Source of the DNA: Pseudooctadecabacter jejudonensis
GTDB taxonomy: Bacteria > Pseudomonadota > Alphaproteobacteria > Rhodobacterales > Rhodobacteraceae
Assembly: GCF_900172275.1 (NCBI RefSeq)
Contig: NZ_FWFT01000002.1
Location: forward strand, 744,001-808,000
Length of the DNA: 64,000 nucleotides
Direction: 5' to 3'
Part shown: positions 17,228 through 25,787 of the stretch, piece by piece
Layout of the letters: each line of letters opens with the position of its first letter
Numbering within the stretch: the stretch's first letter is position 1
Notes under the pieces: generated by a model
Told to the model about the DNA's origin: nothing
The model's input: only the letters and a program-made list of their open reading frames with translations
Databases searched by the model: none
Made by a program: the position numbers and the translations under genes

Positions 17228-17465
17228 GGAAGGTCCTTCTCGTCTTTGACGGAAACCTAGCACGGCACGATTGGGGGGAAAGCACATAAGTCCCCGACGT
17301 CGCGCACTGGGTGGGGGCTGTAAACGCGACGCCGGGATGAGCCTATGCAGCTACAAGAACAGTTATGACGTTCAATTCGGGTGAGCTTAGGTCGCCTTCG
17401 CGGCAATAATGTGGTTTTTCGTCCTTAACAGTCTCTTGCGACCTTGAGGTTTGCGCGACCTGCGT

Positions 17466-17490
17466 TTCTTTGGGTCAAAAATACCTAAAT
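17466..17490. repeat. 25-base intergenic repeat, copy 2
   Basis: Identical to 12605-12629. It lies 25 bases upstream of the msrC start, in the 287-base divergent gap between ggt and msrC, which otherwise shows no gene. Confidence 0.8.
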
Positions 17491-17514
17491 TCCGACACCG
17501 CAAAGGATCGCACC

Positions 17515-17973
17515 ATGCCTGATTATGATCTTCTGGCCAAAACCATCCGAAGTCTGACCGAAGGCGAAGAGGATACCGTTGCTTTGATGGCGACTGTCAC
17601 CTGCGAAGTGCATCATGCCGATGACCGGTTCGACTGGACGGGCTTTTACCGCGTGACAGGCCCGCAGATGCTGAAGATCGGACCCTACCAAGGGGGGCAT
17701 GGATGTTTGCAAATCCCCTTTGCGCGTGGGGTGTGCGGGGCTGCGGCACGTACGGGGCAGGTGCAGTTGGTGCCAGATGTCGAAGCCTTCGAGGGTCACA
17801 TTGCCTGCGCATCATCGACACGGTCCGAATTGGTTTTGCCGGTCTTCAACGCGCAGGACCAGGTGATTGCCGTGTTTGATATCGACAGTGATCAGCCAGA
17901 TGCGTTCACCCAAGCGGATGCAGATGCACTGGAGGCGATTCTAAGCGATGTGTTTTCGCGCCAAACGGGCTGA
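17515..17973 (+). CDS. msrC: Free methionine-(R)-sulfoxide reductase, GAF domain
   Basis: 152 aa GAF-domain enzyme reducing free Met-R-sulfoxide. The three redox cysteines of the fRMsr family are present: Cys64 (GCLQIPF), Cys74 (RGVCGAAA) and Cys98 (HIACASSTRSELVLPV). The WTGFYR substrate-cage motif is at residues 41-46. The ATG at 17515 has AAGGA 8 bases upstream. Confidence 0.92.
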   Translation: MPDYDLLAKTIRSLTEGEEDTVALMATVTCEVHHADDRFDWTGFYRVTGPQMLKIGPYQGGHGCLQIPFARGVCGAAARTGQVQLVPDVEAFEGHIACASSTRSELVLPVFNAQDQVIAVFDIDSDQPDAFTQADADALEAILSDVFSRQTG

Positions 17974-17991
17974 TTCCAGGAAACGAATGGT

Positions 17992-18022
17992 TTCGTGAAA
18001 AAATCCTTTGAAATTTCACGAA
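17992..18022. promoter_or_regulatory. Inverted repeat upstream of the XRE-cupin gene, possible operator
   Basis: TTCGTGAAA (17992-18000) and TTTCACGAA (18014-18022) are perfect 9-bp arms 13 bases apart. A smaller GAAAC/GTTTC dyad overlaps the left arm. They lie 42 bases before the GTG start of the regulator. Autoregulation is inferred. Confidence 0.5.
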
Positions 18023-18064
18023 GCTGAGGCAAAGATTTTCCCGACGTCAGGGAGTTTGCCAAAA

Positions 18065-18634
18065 GTGATTCACAATCCGCCCGCTGAAAGCCGCACCCTT
18101 GGGGCTGACATTCGCGCTTTGCGGAAAGCGCGCGGGCTGACGTTGACGGAATTGGGCGAAACGTTGGGTCGGTCTGTGGGCTGGCTGAGCCAGGTGGAAC
18201 GGGATCTGTCTGAACCGTCGATCACCGATTTGCGGCAGATGGCCAAGGCGCTTGATGTGTCTGTGTCCAGCTTGTTTCGGTCGGCCGCACCCGAACACGA
18301 ATTGGGGCGCATTGTTCGCAGTGATGCCCGCCGCCCGATCGGGTCGCGCACGGAAGGCTTGGTTGAGGCGTTGTTGTCGCCTGATCTGACGGACGACTTT
18401 GAAATGCTGCATTCCACGTTTGAGCCGGGCGCGATCTTGCACGACGAAGTGACGCGCCCGACCCAAGAGGTCGGATACATCGCGTCAGGCAAGATGACCC
18501 TGTGGATCGCGGGTCAGCGGTTTGATGTGGCGGCAGGGGACAGTTTCCGCATCCGCGGAGAACCCTATCGGTGGGAAAACCCCTATGCCGTGCCCTGTGT
18601 TGTCATATGGGCCATCGCGCCCCCTGTGTATTAG
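18065..18634 (+). CDS. XRE-family regulator with C-terminal cupin domain
   Basis: 189 aa. The N-terminal HTH is LGADIRALRKARGLTLTELGETLGRSVGWLSQVERDLSEPSI (residues about 12-55); the C-terminal cupin barrel (about 110-185) probably senses a small metabolite. GTG at 18065 is chosen: AGGGAG lies 10 bases upstream and IHNPPAESRTLGADIRALRK reads as a normal start. A TTG at 18008 would place the upstream inverted repeat inside the gene. The LysE-family gene follows 11 bases later. Confidence 0.87.
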   Translation: MIHNPPAESRTLGADIRALRKARGLTLTELGETLGRSVGWLSQVERDLSEPSITDLRQMAKALDVSVSSLFRSAAPEHELGRIVRSDARRPIGSRTEGLVEALLSPDLTDDFEMLHSTFEPGAILHDEVTRPTQEVGYIASGKMTLWIAGQRFDVAAGDSFRIRGEPYRWENPYAVPCVVIWAIAPPVY

Positions 18635-18645
18635 GGGCGCTTGGG

Positions 18646-19269
18646 ATGACGTTCGAAGGATGGACCGTGTTCGCGCTGTTCTGGGTGGTGTTTGTGACCA
18701 CGCCAGGGCCCAATGCGGTCAACTGCATTTCCAACGGCATGACACATGGGTTCGTGCGCAGCCTTCCGGGTGTGGCGGCAATCCTGACACAGGCGAGCCT
18801 GTTTCTCGCGCTGTCTGCACTGGGGGTGACCGCCCTTTTGGCCGCATCCGAGACAGCGTTTCAGATTGCGAAATACATAGGCGCGGCCTTTCTGGTGGTC
18901 CTTGGCCTTCGTGGCTGGATCACTGCGAAGACGCCGCCCACGGCAGAGGGGCAGCCCGCCGCAGGTTTGTATTGGCGGGCTTTGGCCATCGCCACGATCA
19001 ACCCGAAATCTGTCGCAGGCTACTTGGCCGCTTTCAGTCAATTCGTTCAACCTGACGTGCCAATCGGTCAGCAGATGTGGGTGATTGTTCCCACGGCGCT
19101 GACGCTGACCGCGATCAGCTATTGCACCTATACTGCGCTGGGCGCGGGGCTGGGCCGCGCGGCGTTGGGGGCTGTGTTCAACGTCTGGTTCCGCCGCGCG
19201 ATGGCGGGCTGTTTTGTGATCTACGGCGTGCTTTTGGGCGCGTTCCAGCCGGTGGGGGCGCTGAGATGA
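18646..19269 (+). CDS. LysE/RhtB-family amino acid exporter
   Basis: 207 aa with about six membrane segments. FVTTPGPNAVNCISNGMTHGF near residues 15-35 is the LysE/RhtB signature, and NPKSVAGYLAAFSQF lies mid-protein. It exports an amino acid or derivative not identifiable here. It lies directly after the XRE-cupin regulator, which may control it, and overlaps the next gene by 4 bases. Confidence 0.85.
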   Translation: MTFEGWTVFALFWVVFVTTPGPNAVNCISNGMTHGFVRSLPGVAAILTQASLFLALSALGVTALLAASETAFQIAKYIGAAFLVVLGLRGWITAKTPPTAEGQPAAGLYWRALAIATINPKSVAGYLAAFSQFVQPDVPIGQQMWVIVPTALTLTAISYCTYTALGAGLGRAALGAVFNVWFRRAMAGCFVIYGVLLGAFQPVGALR

Positions 19270-19652
19270 TCGGTGGGTCTTGTCTGTGTGGAGGCGTGAC
19301 GTTCACGCTGAGCGGTGCGTTGCGCCCGTCAGTGGCGTGTCATTGCGGGCAATGCCGCAAGACGTCGGGTCACTATTGGTCTGCCACGCAGGTCGCCGCC
19401 GATCAATTTACGCTGACGTCGGATGAAACGCTGACATGGTTCGCGTCATCAGCACAGGCAAAGCGCGGGTTTTGTCATCGGTGCGGGGCGTCGATGTTCT
19501 GGATGCATGAGGACGACGGCGGCGCCGTGTCTGTCGCCTCCGGCACGTTGGATGGGCCCACGGGGCTGCACACAGACAAACATATCTTCGTCAAAGACAA
19601 GGGCGACTACTACGACATCGCGGATGGGACTCCGCAGATACAAAAATACTAG
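19266..19652 (+). CDS. GFA-family (glutathione-dependent formaldehyde-activating-like) protein
   Basis: 128 aa zinc-binding beta-tent fold. The Cys ligands are seen as GGSCLCGGV (residues 3-9), ACHCGQCRKTSG (about 25-35) and FCHRCGASMFW (about 80). The family was named for a formaldehyde-glutathione adduct enzyme, but most members are of unproven function. The position just before two methylamine-type dehydrogenases, which release formaldehyde or methylene-THF, fits a C1 theme. It starts within the LysE stop (ATGA). Confidence 0.85.
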   Translation: MIGGSCLCGGVTFTLSGALRPSVACHCGQCRKTSGHYWSATQVAADQFTLTSDETLTWFASSAQAKRGFCHRCGASMFWMHEDDGGAVSVASGTLDGPTGLHTDKHIFVKDKGDYYDIADGTPQIQKY

Positions 19653-19663
19653 GGAGCAACAAA

Positions 19664-22114
19664 ATGGCTGATTTTCCAACAACGGCCCGCGTGGTCATCA
19701 TCGGGGGCGGCGTCGTCGGCACCTCAACCCTGTTTCATTTGGCGCGCGCTGGCTGGACCGATTGCGTTTTGCTGGAAAAGAACGAATTGACCGCCGGGTC
19801 GACGTGGCATGCTGCAGGCAACTGTCCCAACTTTGCGCCCAACTGGGCGGTGATGAACATGCAGCGGTTCGGGCTGGAGCTGTATCGTGGGTTGGCCGAG
19901 GACGTGGACTACCCGATGAACTACCACGTCACGGGGTCTGTCCGTCTGGCCCATTCCAAACAACGGATGGAAGAGTTCAAACGCGCCAAGGGGCAGGCCA
20001 AGGCCCAAGGCCTGGATCTTGAGATCCTGACACCCGAAGAGCTGCGCGAATATAACCCCTTCATGGAGATCCACGACCTTGAAGGCGGCATGTGGGACAG
20101 TCTTGATGGTGATATCGACCCTGCCCAGCTGACCCAGGCGTTGGCCAAGGGTGCGCGGGATGCGGGCGCGCGGATTGAACGGTTCTGCCCCGTGACAGGC
20201 GTGGACCGCGATGGGGATGAATGGGTCATCAAGACGGAAAAAGGCGATATCCGCTGTGAGTTTGTGGTGAACGCCGCAGGCTACTACGCCCAGCGCGTGG
20301 GCGAGATGTTTAAGCCTCACGGCGGGCGCACGGTCCCCATGGTTGTCATGTCGCACCAGTATTTCCTGACCGGTCAGCTGCCTGAGCTTGAGGCATGGAC
20401 CAAGGAACAGGGCCACAAGATGCCGATGATCCGCGACCCCGACATCAGCTATTATCTGCGGCAGGACAAATACGGCCTGAACCTTGGCCCGTATGAGCGC
20501 AATTGTAAGGCCCATTGGGTGACGCCCGAAGATCCAATGCCTGAGGATTTCAGCTTCCAGCTGTATCCCGACGATCTGGAACGTTTGGAATTCTACATCG
20601 AGGACGCCATGGCCCGCGTGCCGCTCTTGGGCGAAGGTGGGGTTGAGCGCAACATCAACGGCCCCATTCCTTATGCGCCCGATGGCCTGCCCATGATCGG
20701 CCCCATGCCCGGTGTGAAGAATGCGTTTGAGGCGCATTCGTTCACCTTCGGCATCGCGCAGGGTGGCGGCGCGGGCAAGGTGCTGTCTGAATGGATCATG
20801 CATGGTGAGACGGAGCTGGACATGTGGTCTGTCGATCCGCGCCGTTACACCGATTATGCCGATCACGATTATTGTCTGTCCAAGGCGCTGGAAACCTACG
20901 GCCACGAATACGCCATGCATTTCCCGCACCACGAATGGCCCGCAGGGCGCGACAAGAAACACTCGACCCTGCACAGCCGTCTGGCCGAGGCGGGGGCGCA
21001 GTTCGGCGCCTACAACGGATGGGAACGGGCCAATTGGTTTGCCAAGGATGGTGAGGACACGTCCGAGGACAGCACCCAAACCTGGGACCGCAACGGACCT
21101 TGGGAGCCCGCCATCAAACGTGAGGTTGAGGCCGTGCGCGATGGCTGCGGGATGCTGCCGATCACTGGTTTCAGCCGCTACAAGATCGAAGGACCGGGGG
21201 CGAAGGATTTCGTCGACAGCCTGACCGCCTCGCGGTTGCCCAAACCGGGCCGCGTGTCGCTGGCCTATTTCCCCGACAGCCGCGGCCGCATCCTGACGGA
21301 AACCTCCGTCATGGTGCATTCGGATGACGAGGTTGGCCTGATCACGGCCGCCACGGCGCAATGGCACGATTACGAGATTTTCTGGCGTCAGGCGCCCGAA
21401 GGCATCACCGTCACGGACCACACGACTGAGGTGGAAACGCTGCTGGTCACAGGCCCCAAGGCCCGCGACATGCTGGCCCCGATCACCGAAGGCCACGATT
21501 TGTCTGCGTCCTGGCTGAGCCTTTCGATGAAGGGCACAGTGGCCGGACAGGACTGTGCGTTGCTGCGCGTGTCCTTTGCCGGTGAGCTGGGTTGGGAAAT
21601 CCATGCCGCACCTGAAGCCATGCCCGCGATCTGGGATGCGCTTTTGGCGGCGGGGGTGACGCCGTTCGGGATGTATGCGCTGAATTCCATGCGGATCGAA
21701 AAAGGCTACCGTGCGTGGAAGGGCGATTTGTCGACGGATTATTCGTTGCTTGAAGGGGGGCTGGACCGGTTCGTGAAGCTGGACAAAGACGTCGATTTCC
21801 CGGGTAAGGCTGCGCTGTTGAATGAACAGCAACAGGGCCGAAAGAAGGGCTTTGCCACCATGGTGATGGAGCCCGGCCACCAAGACGCGCCGTACATGGC
21901 GCCGGTGTGGTCCAACGGATCGATCGTGGGAGAGGTCACGTCTTGTGCGATGGGGTATCGGACCAATCAGTGCATCGCGCTGGGCATGGTGCAGACCGAT
22001 TATCTGGCCGAGGGCACCGAGCTTGAGATTGACGTGAATGGCACCCGACGCCGCGCTGTCGTCCAGAAGGATGCGCCCATGTGGGATCCTGAAAATATGC
22101 GCATTCGGGGGTGA
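19664..22114 (+). CDS. FAD-dependent dimethylglycine/sarcosine dehydrogenase-like protein with GcvT domain (1)
   Basis: 816 aa. The N-terminal DAO-type FAD domain has VVIIGGGVVGTSTLFHL, and GSTWHAAGN includes His49, the covalent FAD-linkage His of dimethylglycine dehydrogenases. The C-terminal half is a GcvT aminomethyltransferase-like folate domain (FSRYKIEGPGAKDFVD, GELGWEIHA, MRIEKGYRAWKGD). It should oxidatively demethylate an N-methylated amine, passing C1 to tetrahydrofolate. The substrate is not certain. It is a paralogue of 23066-25504. Confidence 0.87.
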   Translation: MADFPTTARVVIIGGGVVGTSTLFHLARAGWTDCVLLEKNELTAGSTWHAAGNCPNFAPNWAVMNMQRFGLELYRGLAEDVDYPMNYHVTGSVRLAHSKQRMEEFKRAKGQAKAQGLDLEILTPEELREYNPFMEIHDLEGGMWDSLDGDIDPAQLTQALAKGARDAGARIERFCPVTGVDRDGDEWVIKTEKGDIRCEFVVNAAGYYAQRVGEMFKPHGGRTVPMVVMSHQYFLTGQLPELEAWTKEQGHKMPMIRDPDISYYLRQDKYGLNLGPYERNCKAHWVTPEDPMPEDFSFQLYPDDLERLEFYIEDAMARVPLLGEGGVERNINGPIPYAPDGLPMIGPMPGVKNAFEAHSFTFGIAQGGGAGKVLSEWIMHGETELDMWSVDPRRYTDYADHDYCLSKALETYGHEYAMHFPHHEWPAGRDKKHSTLHSRLAEAGAQFGAYNGWERANWFAKDGEDTSEDSTQTWDRNGPWEPAIKREVEAVRDGCGMLPITGFSRYKIEGPGAKDFVDSLTASRLPKPGRVSLAYFPDSRGRILTETSVMVHSDDEVGLITAATAQWHDYEIFWRQAPEGITVTDHTTEVETLLVTGPKARDMLAPITEGHDLSASWLSLSMKGTVAGQDCALLRVSFAGELGWEIHAAPEAMPAIWDALLAAGVTPFGMYALNSMRIEKGYRAWKGDLSTDYSLLEGGLDRFVKLDKDVDFPGKAALLNEQQQGRKKGFATMVMEPGHQDAPYMAPVWSNGSIVGEVTSCAMGYRTNQCIALGMVQTDYLAEGTELEIDVNGTRRRAVVQKDAPMWDPENMRIRG

Positions 22115-22116
22115 CC

Positions 22117-22163
22117 AAAGTCTGGCCAGACTTTAAGGGCAGAGTTTCAATGAAACTCTGCCC
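22117..22163. repeat. Two tandem perfect dyads between dehydrogenase and methyltransferase genes
   Basis: An 18-base loopless palindrome, AAAGTCTGGCCAGACTTT (22117-22134), begins 3 bases after the stop. Two bases later GGGCAGAGTTTC-AAT-GAAACTCTGCCC (22137-22163) has 12-bp arms. No T-run follows. The next gene's GAGG site comes right after. Candidate operator plus mRNA-processing or attenuating hairpin. Confidence 0.7.
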
Positions 22164-22178
22164 GCTTGAGGAAACGAC

Positions 22179-23054
22179 ATGACACAGATTACCCTTTTGG
22201 ATGGTGGCATGGGCCAGGAATTGGTCCACCGCGCTGGTGACAATCCAACACCCTTGTGGTCGACCCAAGTGATGTTGGATCACCCTGGCCTTGTGGCGCA
22301 GGTACACCGCGATTTTGCCGCCGCAGGCGCGACTGTTGCGACGACAAACACCTACGCCATTCACCACGACCGGCTGGAGGGCACGCCCGTGGCCGACCGG
22401 TTTGCCGACCTGCATGCCACCGCGTTGAAGGAGATCGCGCAGGTGGAGGGGCGCAAGGCCGGATCCATCGGGCCGTTGGTGCAAAGCTACCGCGCCGACA
22501 TCGCGCCGCCCTACGATGAGGCGGTCCCGAAGTATGCCGAAATCGCGCAGTTGTTGGCGCCGTCGGTCGATATGATCATCTGTGAAACCGTGGCTTCTGT
22601 TGCGCATGCGCGGGCGGTGTTTGATGGGGCCAAGACCGCGGGAATCCCCGTCTGGGTAGCCTTTACGGTGTCAGACACCGATGGGACTGTTTTGCGGTCG
22701 GGTGAGCCTTTGGCCGAGGGCGTGGCCGCCGTTGCGGGGGCCGATGCCGTGCTGGTCAATTGTTCAGCCCCTGAGGTGATCATTGACGCGCTGCCGTCCT
22801 TGGCTGCAGCAGGCCTGCCTTACGGGGCCTATGCCAACGGGTTTGAACAAATCACCGAGGACTTCTTGGGCCACAAGCCCACGGTAAATGCGCTGAATGC
22901 GCGCAGAGATTTCACCCCCGCTGTTTATGCCGATCACGCCATGGCGTGGGTCGATGCGGGGGCCACCATTGTGGGCGGCTGTTGCGAAGTCGGCCCCGCC
23001 CATATCGCCGAGATTGCCAACCGTCTGCGGGCGGCGGGTCACACCATCATATAG
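22179..23054 (+). CDS. Homocysteine S-methyltransferase family protein
   Basis: 291 aa TIM-barrel zinc enzyme. LLDGGMGQEL at the N-terminus, VLVNCSAPEVI (zinc Cys about 195) and VGGCCEVGPAHI (zinc Cys pair about 268-269) give the Pfam S-methyl_trans zinc site. It methylates homocysteine using a donor such as betaine, dimethylsulfoniopropionate or S-methylmethionine; sequence alone does not choose. Sitting between two dimethylglycine-dehydrogenase-like genes favours an onium or N-methyl donor. AGGAGG of the following gene overlaps its end. Confidence 0.87.
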   Translation: MTQITLLDGGMGQELVHRAGDNPTPLWSTQVMLDHPGLVAQVHRDFAAAGATVATTNTYAIHHDRLEGTPVADRFADLHATALKEIAQVEGRKAGSIGPLVQSYRADIAPPYDEAVPKYAEIAQLLAPSVDMIICETVASVAHARAVFDGAKTAGIPVWVAFTVSDTDGTVLRSGEPLAEGVAAVAGADAVLVNCSAPEVIIDALPSLAAAGLPYGAYANGFEQITEDFLGHKPTVNALNARRDFTPAVYADHAMAWVDAGATIVGGCCEVGPAHIAEIANRLRAAGHTII

Positions 23055-23065
23055 GAGGCCGATTG

Positions 23066-25504
23066 ATGGCTGATCTTCCCAATAAAGCACGTGTTGTCAT
23101 CATCGGTGGCGGCGTCATTGGCTGTTCTGTGGCCTATCATTTGACCAAACAGGGATGGTCGGATGTTGTTTTGTTGGAACGCAAACAGCTGACGTCTGGC
23201 ACGACGTGGCACGCGGCGGGGCTGATTGCCCAGCTGCGCGCGACGCAGAACATGACCAAGTTGGCGAAGTATAGCCAAGAGTTGTACGGCACGCTGGAAG
23301 ATGAAACCGGTGTGGCCACGGGGTTCAAACGTTGCGGGTCGATCACGGTCGCGCTGACCGAAGAACGCCGTGAAGAGATTTACCGCCAGGCGGCCATGGC
23401 CCGGGCCTTTGGCGTTGAGGTTGAGGAGATCAGCCCCGCTGAGGTTCAGGCGAAGTATGAACACCTCAACACCGACTGTGTTGTGGGTGGTGTGTATCTG
23501 CCCCTCGACGGGCAGGGCGACCCCGCCAATATTGCGCTGGCGCTGGCCAAGGGGGCGCGGCAACGCGGTGCGGTGGTCAAGGAACGGGTGAAAGCCACGG
23601 GTGTGGTGAAGGACGGGCGCCGGATCACGGGCGTGCAGTGGGAGGACGAGACCGGCCAAGGCACGATTGCCTGTGATCATGTGGTGAACTGTGCGGGCAT
23701 GTGGGGCCGTGAGGTGGGCCAGATGCTGGGCGTGAACGTACCGCTTCAGGCCTGCGAGCATTTCTACATCGTCACCGAGGCCATCGAAGGGTTGCAGCAG
23801 CTGCCCGTGCTGCGGGTGCCCGACGAATGCGCCTATTACAAAGAAGACGCGGGCAAAATGTTGCTGGGCGCGTTTGAGCCCAACGCCAAGCCGTGGGGGC
23901 CCATCCCGGAAGATTTTGAATTTGATCAACTGCCCGAAGACTTCGATCATTTTGAGCCGATCTTGGAAGCCGCTGTCGAACGTCTGCCCATGTTGGCGGA
24001 GGCGGGCATCCATACGTTCTTTAATGGCCCCGAAAGTTTCACCCCCGATGACGCCTATCACCTTGGACTGGCGCCCGAGATGGACAATGTTTGGGTGGCC
24101 GCCGGTTTCAATTCCATCGGGATCCAGTCTGCGGGGGGCGCGGGCATGGCCTTGGCGCAGTGGATGGATGCAGGCGAGAAACCCTTTGATCTGGGCGATG
24201 TTGATATCAGCCGGATGCAGCCGTTTCAGGGCAACAAACATTTCCTGATGGAACGGTCCAAGGAAACGCTGGGCCTGCTGTATGCGGACCACTTTCCCTA
24301 CCTGCAAAAGCGCACCGCGCGCGGGGTGCGGCGGACGCCGTTCCATCACCACCTGATCCAGCATGGCGCGGTTATGGGGGAATTGTCCGGTTGGGAACGG
24401 GCCAATTGGTTTGCCCGCAACGGCCAGACGCCGGAATATGAGTATTCGTGGAAGCGGCAGAATTTCTTTGACAATGTGCGCGACGAACACCTTGCCGTGC
24501 GGTCTGGCGTCGGGATGTACGACATGTCCTCCTTCGGCAAAATCCGCGTCGAGGGCCCCGATGCCGAGGCGTTCATGAACTATGTGGGCGGCGGAGATTA
24601 TTCCTGCCCTGTGGGCAAGATCGTCTACACACAATTCCTCAACAACCGCGCGGGGATTGAGGCGGATGTGACTGTGACACGTCTGTCTGAGGTGGCCTAT
24701 CTGGTCGTCACCCCTGCGGCCACGCGGCTGGCCGATCAGACGTGGATGGAACGCCATAAGGGTGAATTCAACGTGGTCATTACGGATGTGACAGCGGGCG
24801 AAGGCGTGCTGGCGATCATGGGCCCCAAATCCCGTGATCTGTTGCAGGCCGTGTCGCCCAATGATTTCACCAATGCGGTGAACCCTTTCGGTACGGCGCA
24901 AGAGATTGAGATTGGCATGGGGTTAGCCCGCGCCCACCGTGTGACCTATGTGGGGGAATTGGGCTGGGAAATTTACGTCTCAGCCGATCAGGCGGGCCAT
25001 GTCTTTGAGGCGCTGCATGAGGCGGGGCAGGACCATGGGCTGACGCTCTGCGGGATGCATATGATGGACACCTGCCGCATCGAAAAGGGCTTCCGCCATT
25101 TCGGCCATGACATCACCTGCGAAGACCACGTGATGGAGGCGGGCCTTGGCTTTGCGGTCAAGAAGGACAAGCCTGATTTCATCGGTCGTGAGGCGGTTTT
25201 GGACAAGCAGGAAAAGGGGCTTGAGACCCGCATGGTGCAGTTCAAGCTGACCGATCCTGAGCCGCTTTTGTATCACAACGAACCGATCCTGCGCGATGGG
25301 GAGTTGGTGGGCTATCTGTCGTCGGGGGCCTACGGGCATGCGCTGGGCGGGGCCATGGGCCTTGGCTATGTGCCATGCAAGGGGGAAAAGCCTGGCGATG
25401 TTCTGGCCTCAACCTATGAGATCGACGTGATGGGGACACGGGTGAAGGCGGAGGCGTCGTTGAAGCCGATGTATGACCCCAAATCGGAACGCGTGAAGGT
25501 CTGA
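23066..25504 (+). CDS. FAD-dependent dimethylglycine/sarcosine dehydrogenase-like protein with GcvT domain (2)
   Basis: 812 aa. Same architecture as 19664-22114: VVIIGGGVIGCSVAYHL, GTTWHAAGL with covalent-FAD His49, a central FAO_M-type region, then a GcvT folate domain (FGKIRVEGPDAEAFM, VGELGWEIYVSADQ, CRIEKGFRHFGHD). The N-terminus MADLPNKARVVIIGGG parallels MADFPTTARVVIIGGG, so the two are paralogues. An AGGAGG site lies 7 bases before the ATG. Probably the next demethylation step or a different N-methyl amine. Confidence 0.87.
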   Translation: MADLPNKARVVIIGGGVIGCSVAYHLTKQGWSDVVLLERKQLTSGTTWHAAGLIAQLRATQNMTKLAKYSQELYGTLEDETGVATGFKRCGSITVALTEERREEIYRQAAMARAFGVEVEEISPAEVQAKYEHLNTDCVVGGVYLPLDGQGDPANIALALAKGARQRGAVVKERVKATGVVKDGRRITGVQWEDETGQGTIACDHVVNCAGMWGREVGQMLGVNVPLQACEHFYIVTEAIEGLQQLPVLRVPDECAYYKEDAGKMLLGAFEPNAKPWGPIPEDFEFDQLPEDFDHFEPILEAAVERLPMLAEAGIHTFFNGPESFTPDDAYHLGLAPEMDNVWVAAGFNSIGIQSAGGAGMALAQWMDAGEKPFDLGDVDISRMQPFQGNKHFLMERSKETLGLLYADHFPYLQKRTARGVRRTPFHHHLIQHGAVMGELSGWERANWFARNGQTPEYEYSWKRQNFFDNVRDEHLAVRSGVGMYDMSSFGKIRVEGPDAEAFMNYVGGGDYSCPVGKIVYTQFLNNRAGIEADVTVTRLSEVAYLVVTPAATRLADQTWMERHKGEFNVVITDVTAGEGVLAIMGPKSRDLLQAVSPNDFTNAVNPFGTAQEIEIGMGLARAHRVTYVGELGWEIYVSADQAGHVFEALHEAGQDHGLTLCGMHMMDTCRIEKGFRHFGHDITCEDHVMEAGLGFAVKKDKPDFIGREAVLDKQEKGLETRMVQFKLTDPEPLLYHNEPILRDGELVGYLSSGAYGHALGGAMGLGYVPCKGEKPGDVLASTYEIDVMGTRVKAEASLKPMYDPKSERVKV

Positions 25505-25508
25505 CGTC

Positions 25509-25724
25509 ATGGCAAAAGTCGATGGTGTGAAGTGGATTGCCACGGTGATCCAATTGATGGGGTACGCCTTGACAGGGTTGAACATCGTGCCGTGGAATAT
25601 TGCGGCTTTTGTCGTGGGGATCGTGCTGTGGTTCATTGTGGGTGTGATGTGGAAAGACCGCGCGATCATGGTGGTGCATTTGGGTGCGTTCATCGCGATC
25701 GTGGGTGGCTATCTGAATTCGTGA
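25509..25724 (+). CDS. Small membrane protein, unknown function
   Basis: 71 aa with two or three hydrophobic segments (WIATVIQLMGYALTGLNIV, WNIAAFVVGIVLWFIVGVM, HLGAFIAIVGGYL). It starts 4 bases after the dehydrogenase stop, so it is co-transcribed with the operon. Not a recognised transporter; I cannot assign a function. Confidence 0.65.
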   Translation: MAKVDGVKWIATVIQLMGYALTGLNIVPWNIAAFVVGIVLWFIVGVMWKDRAIMVVHLGAFIAIVGGYLNS

Positions 25725-25787
25725 TCCAAGCCGAAAATGATCACGCGGTGGGTTTCCTTAGGCCGCACATCATGCGCTAGTGCGGGC

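Noticed and set aside
19724-21883. 719-codon minus-strand open frame over the first GcvT-flavoprotein
   Set aside because: Shadow frame; the plus strand encodes complete FAD and folate domains and the minus translation has no recognisable motif.
23039-24901. 620-codon minus-strand open frame over the second GcvT-flavoprotein
   Set aside because: Same reason; antisense shadow of a well-supported gene.
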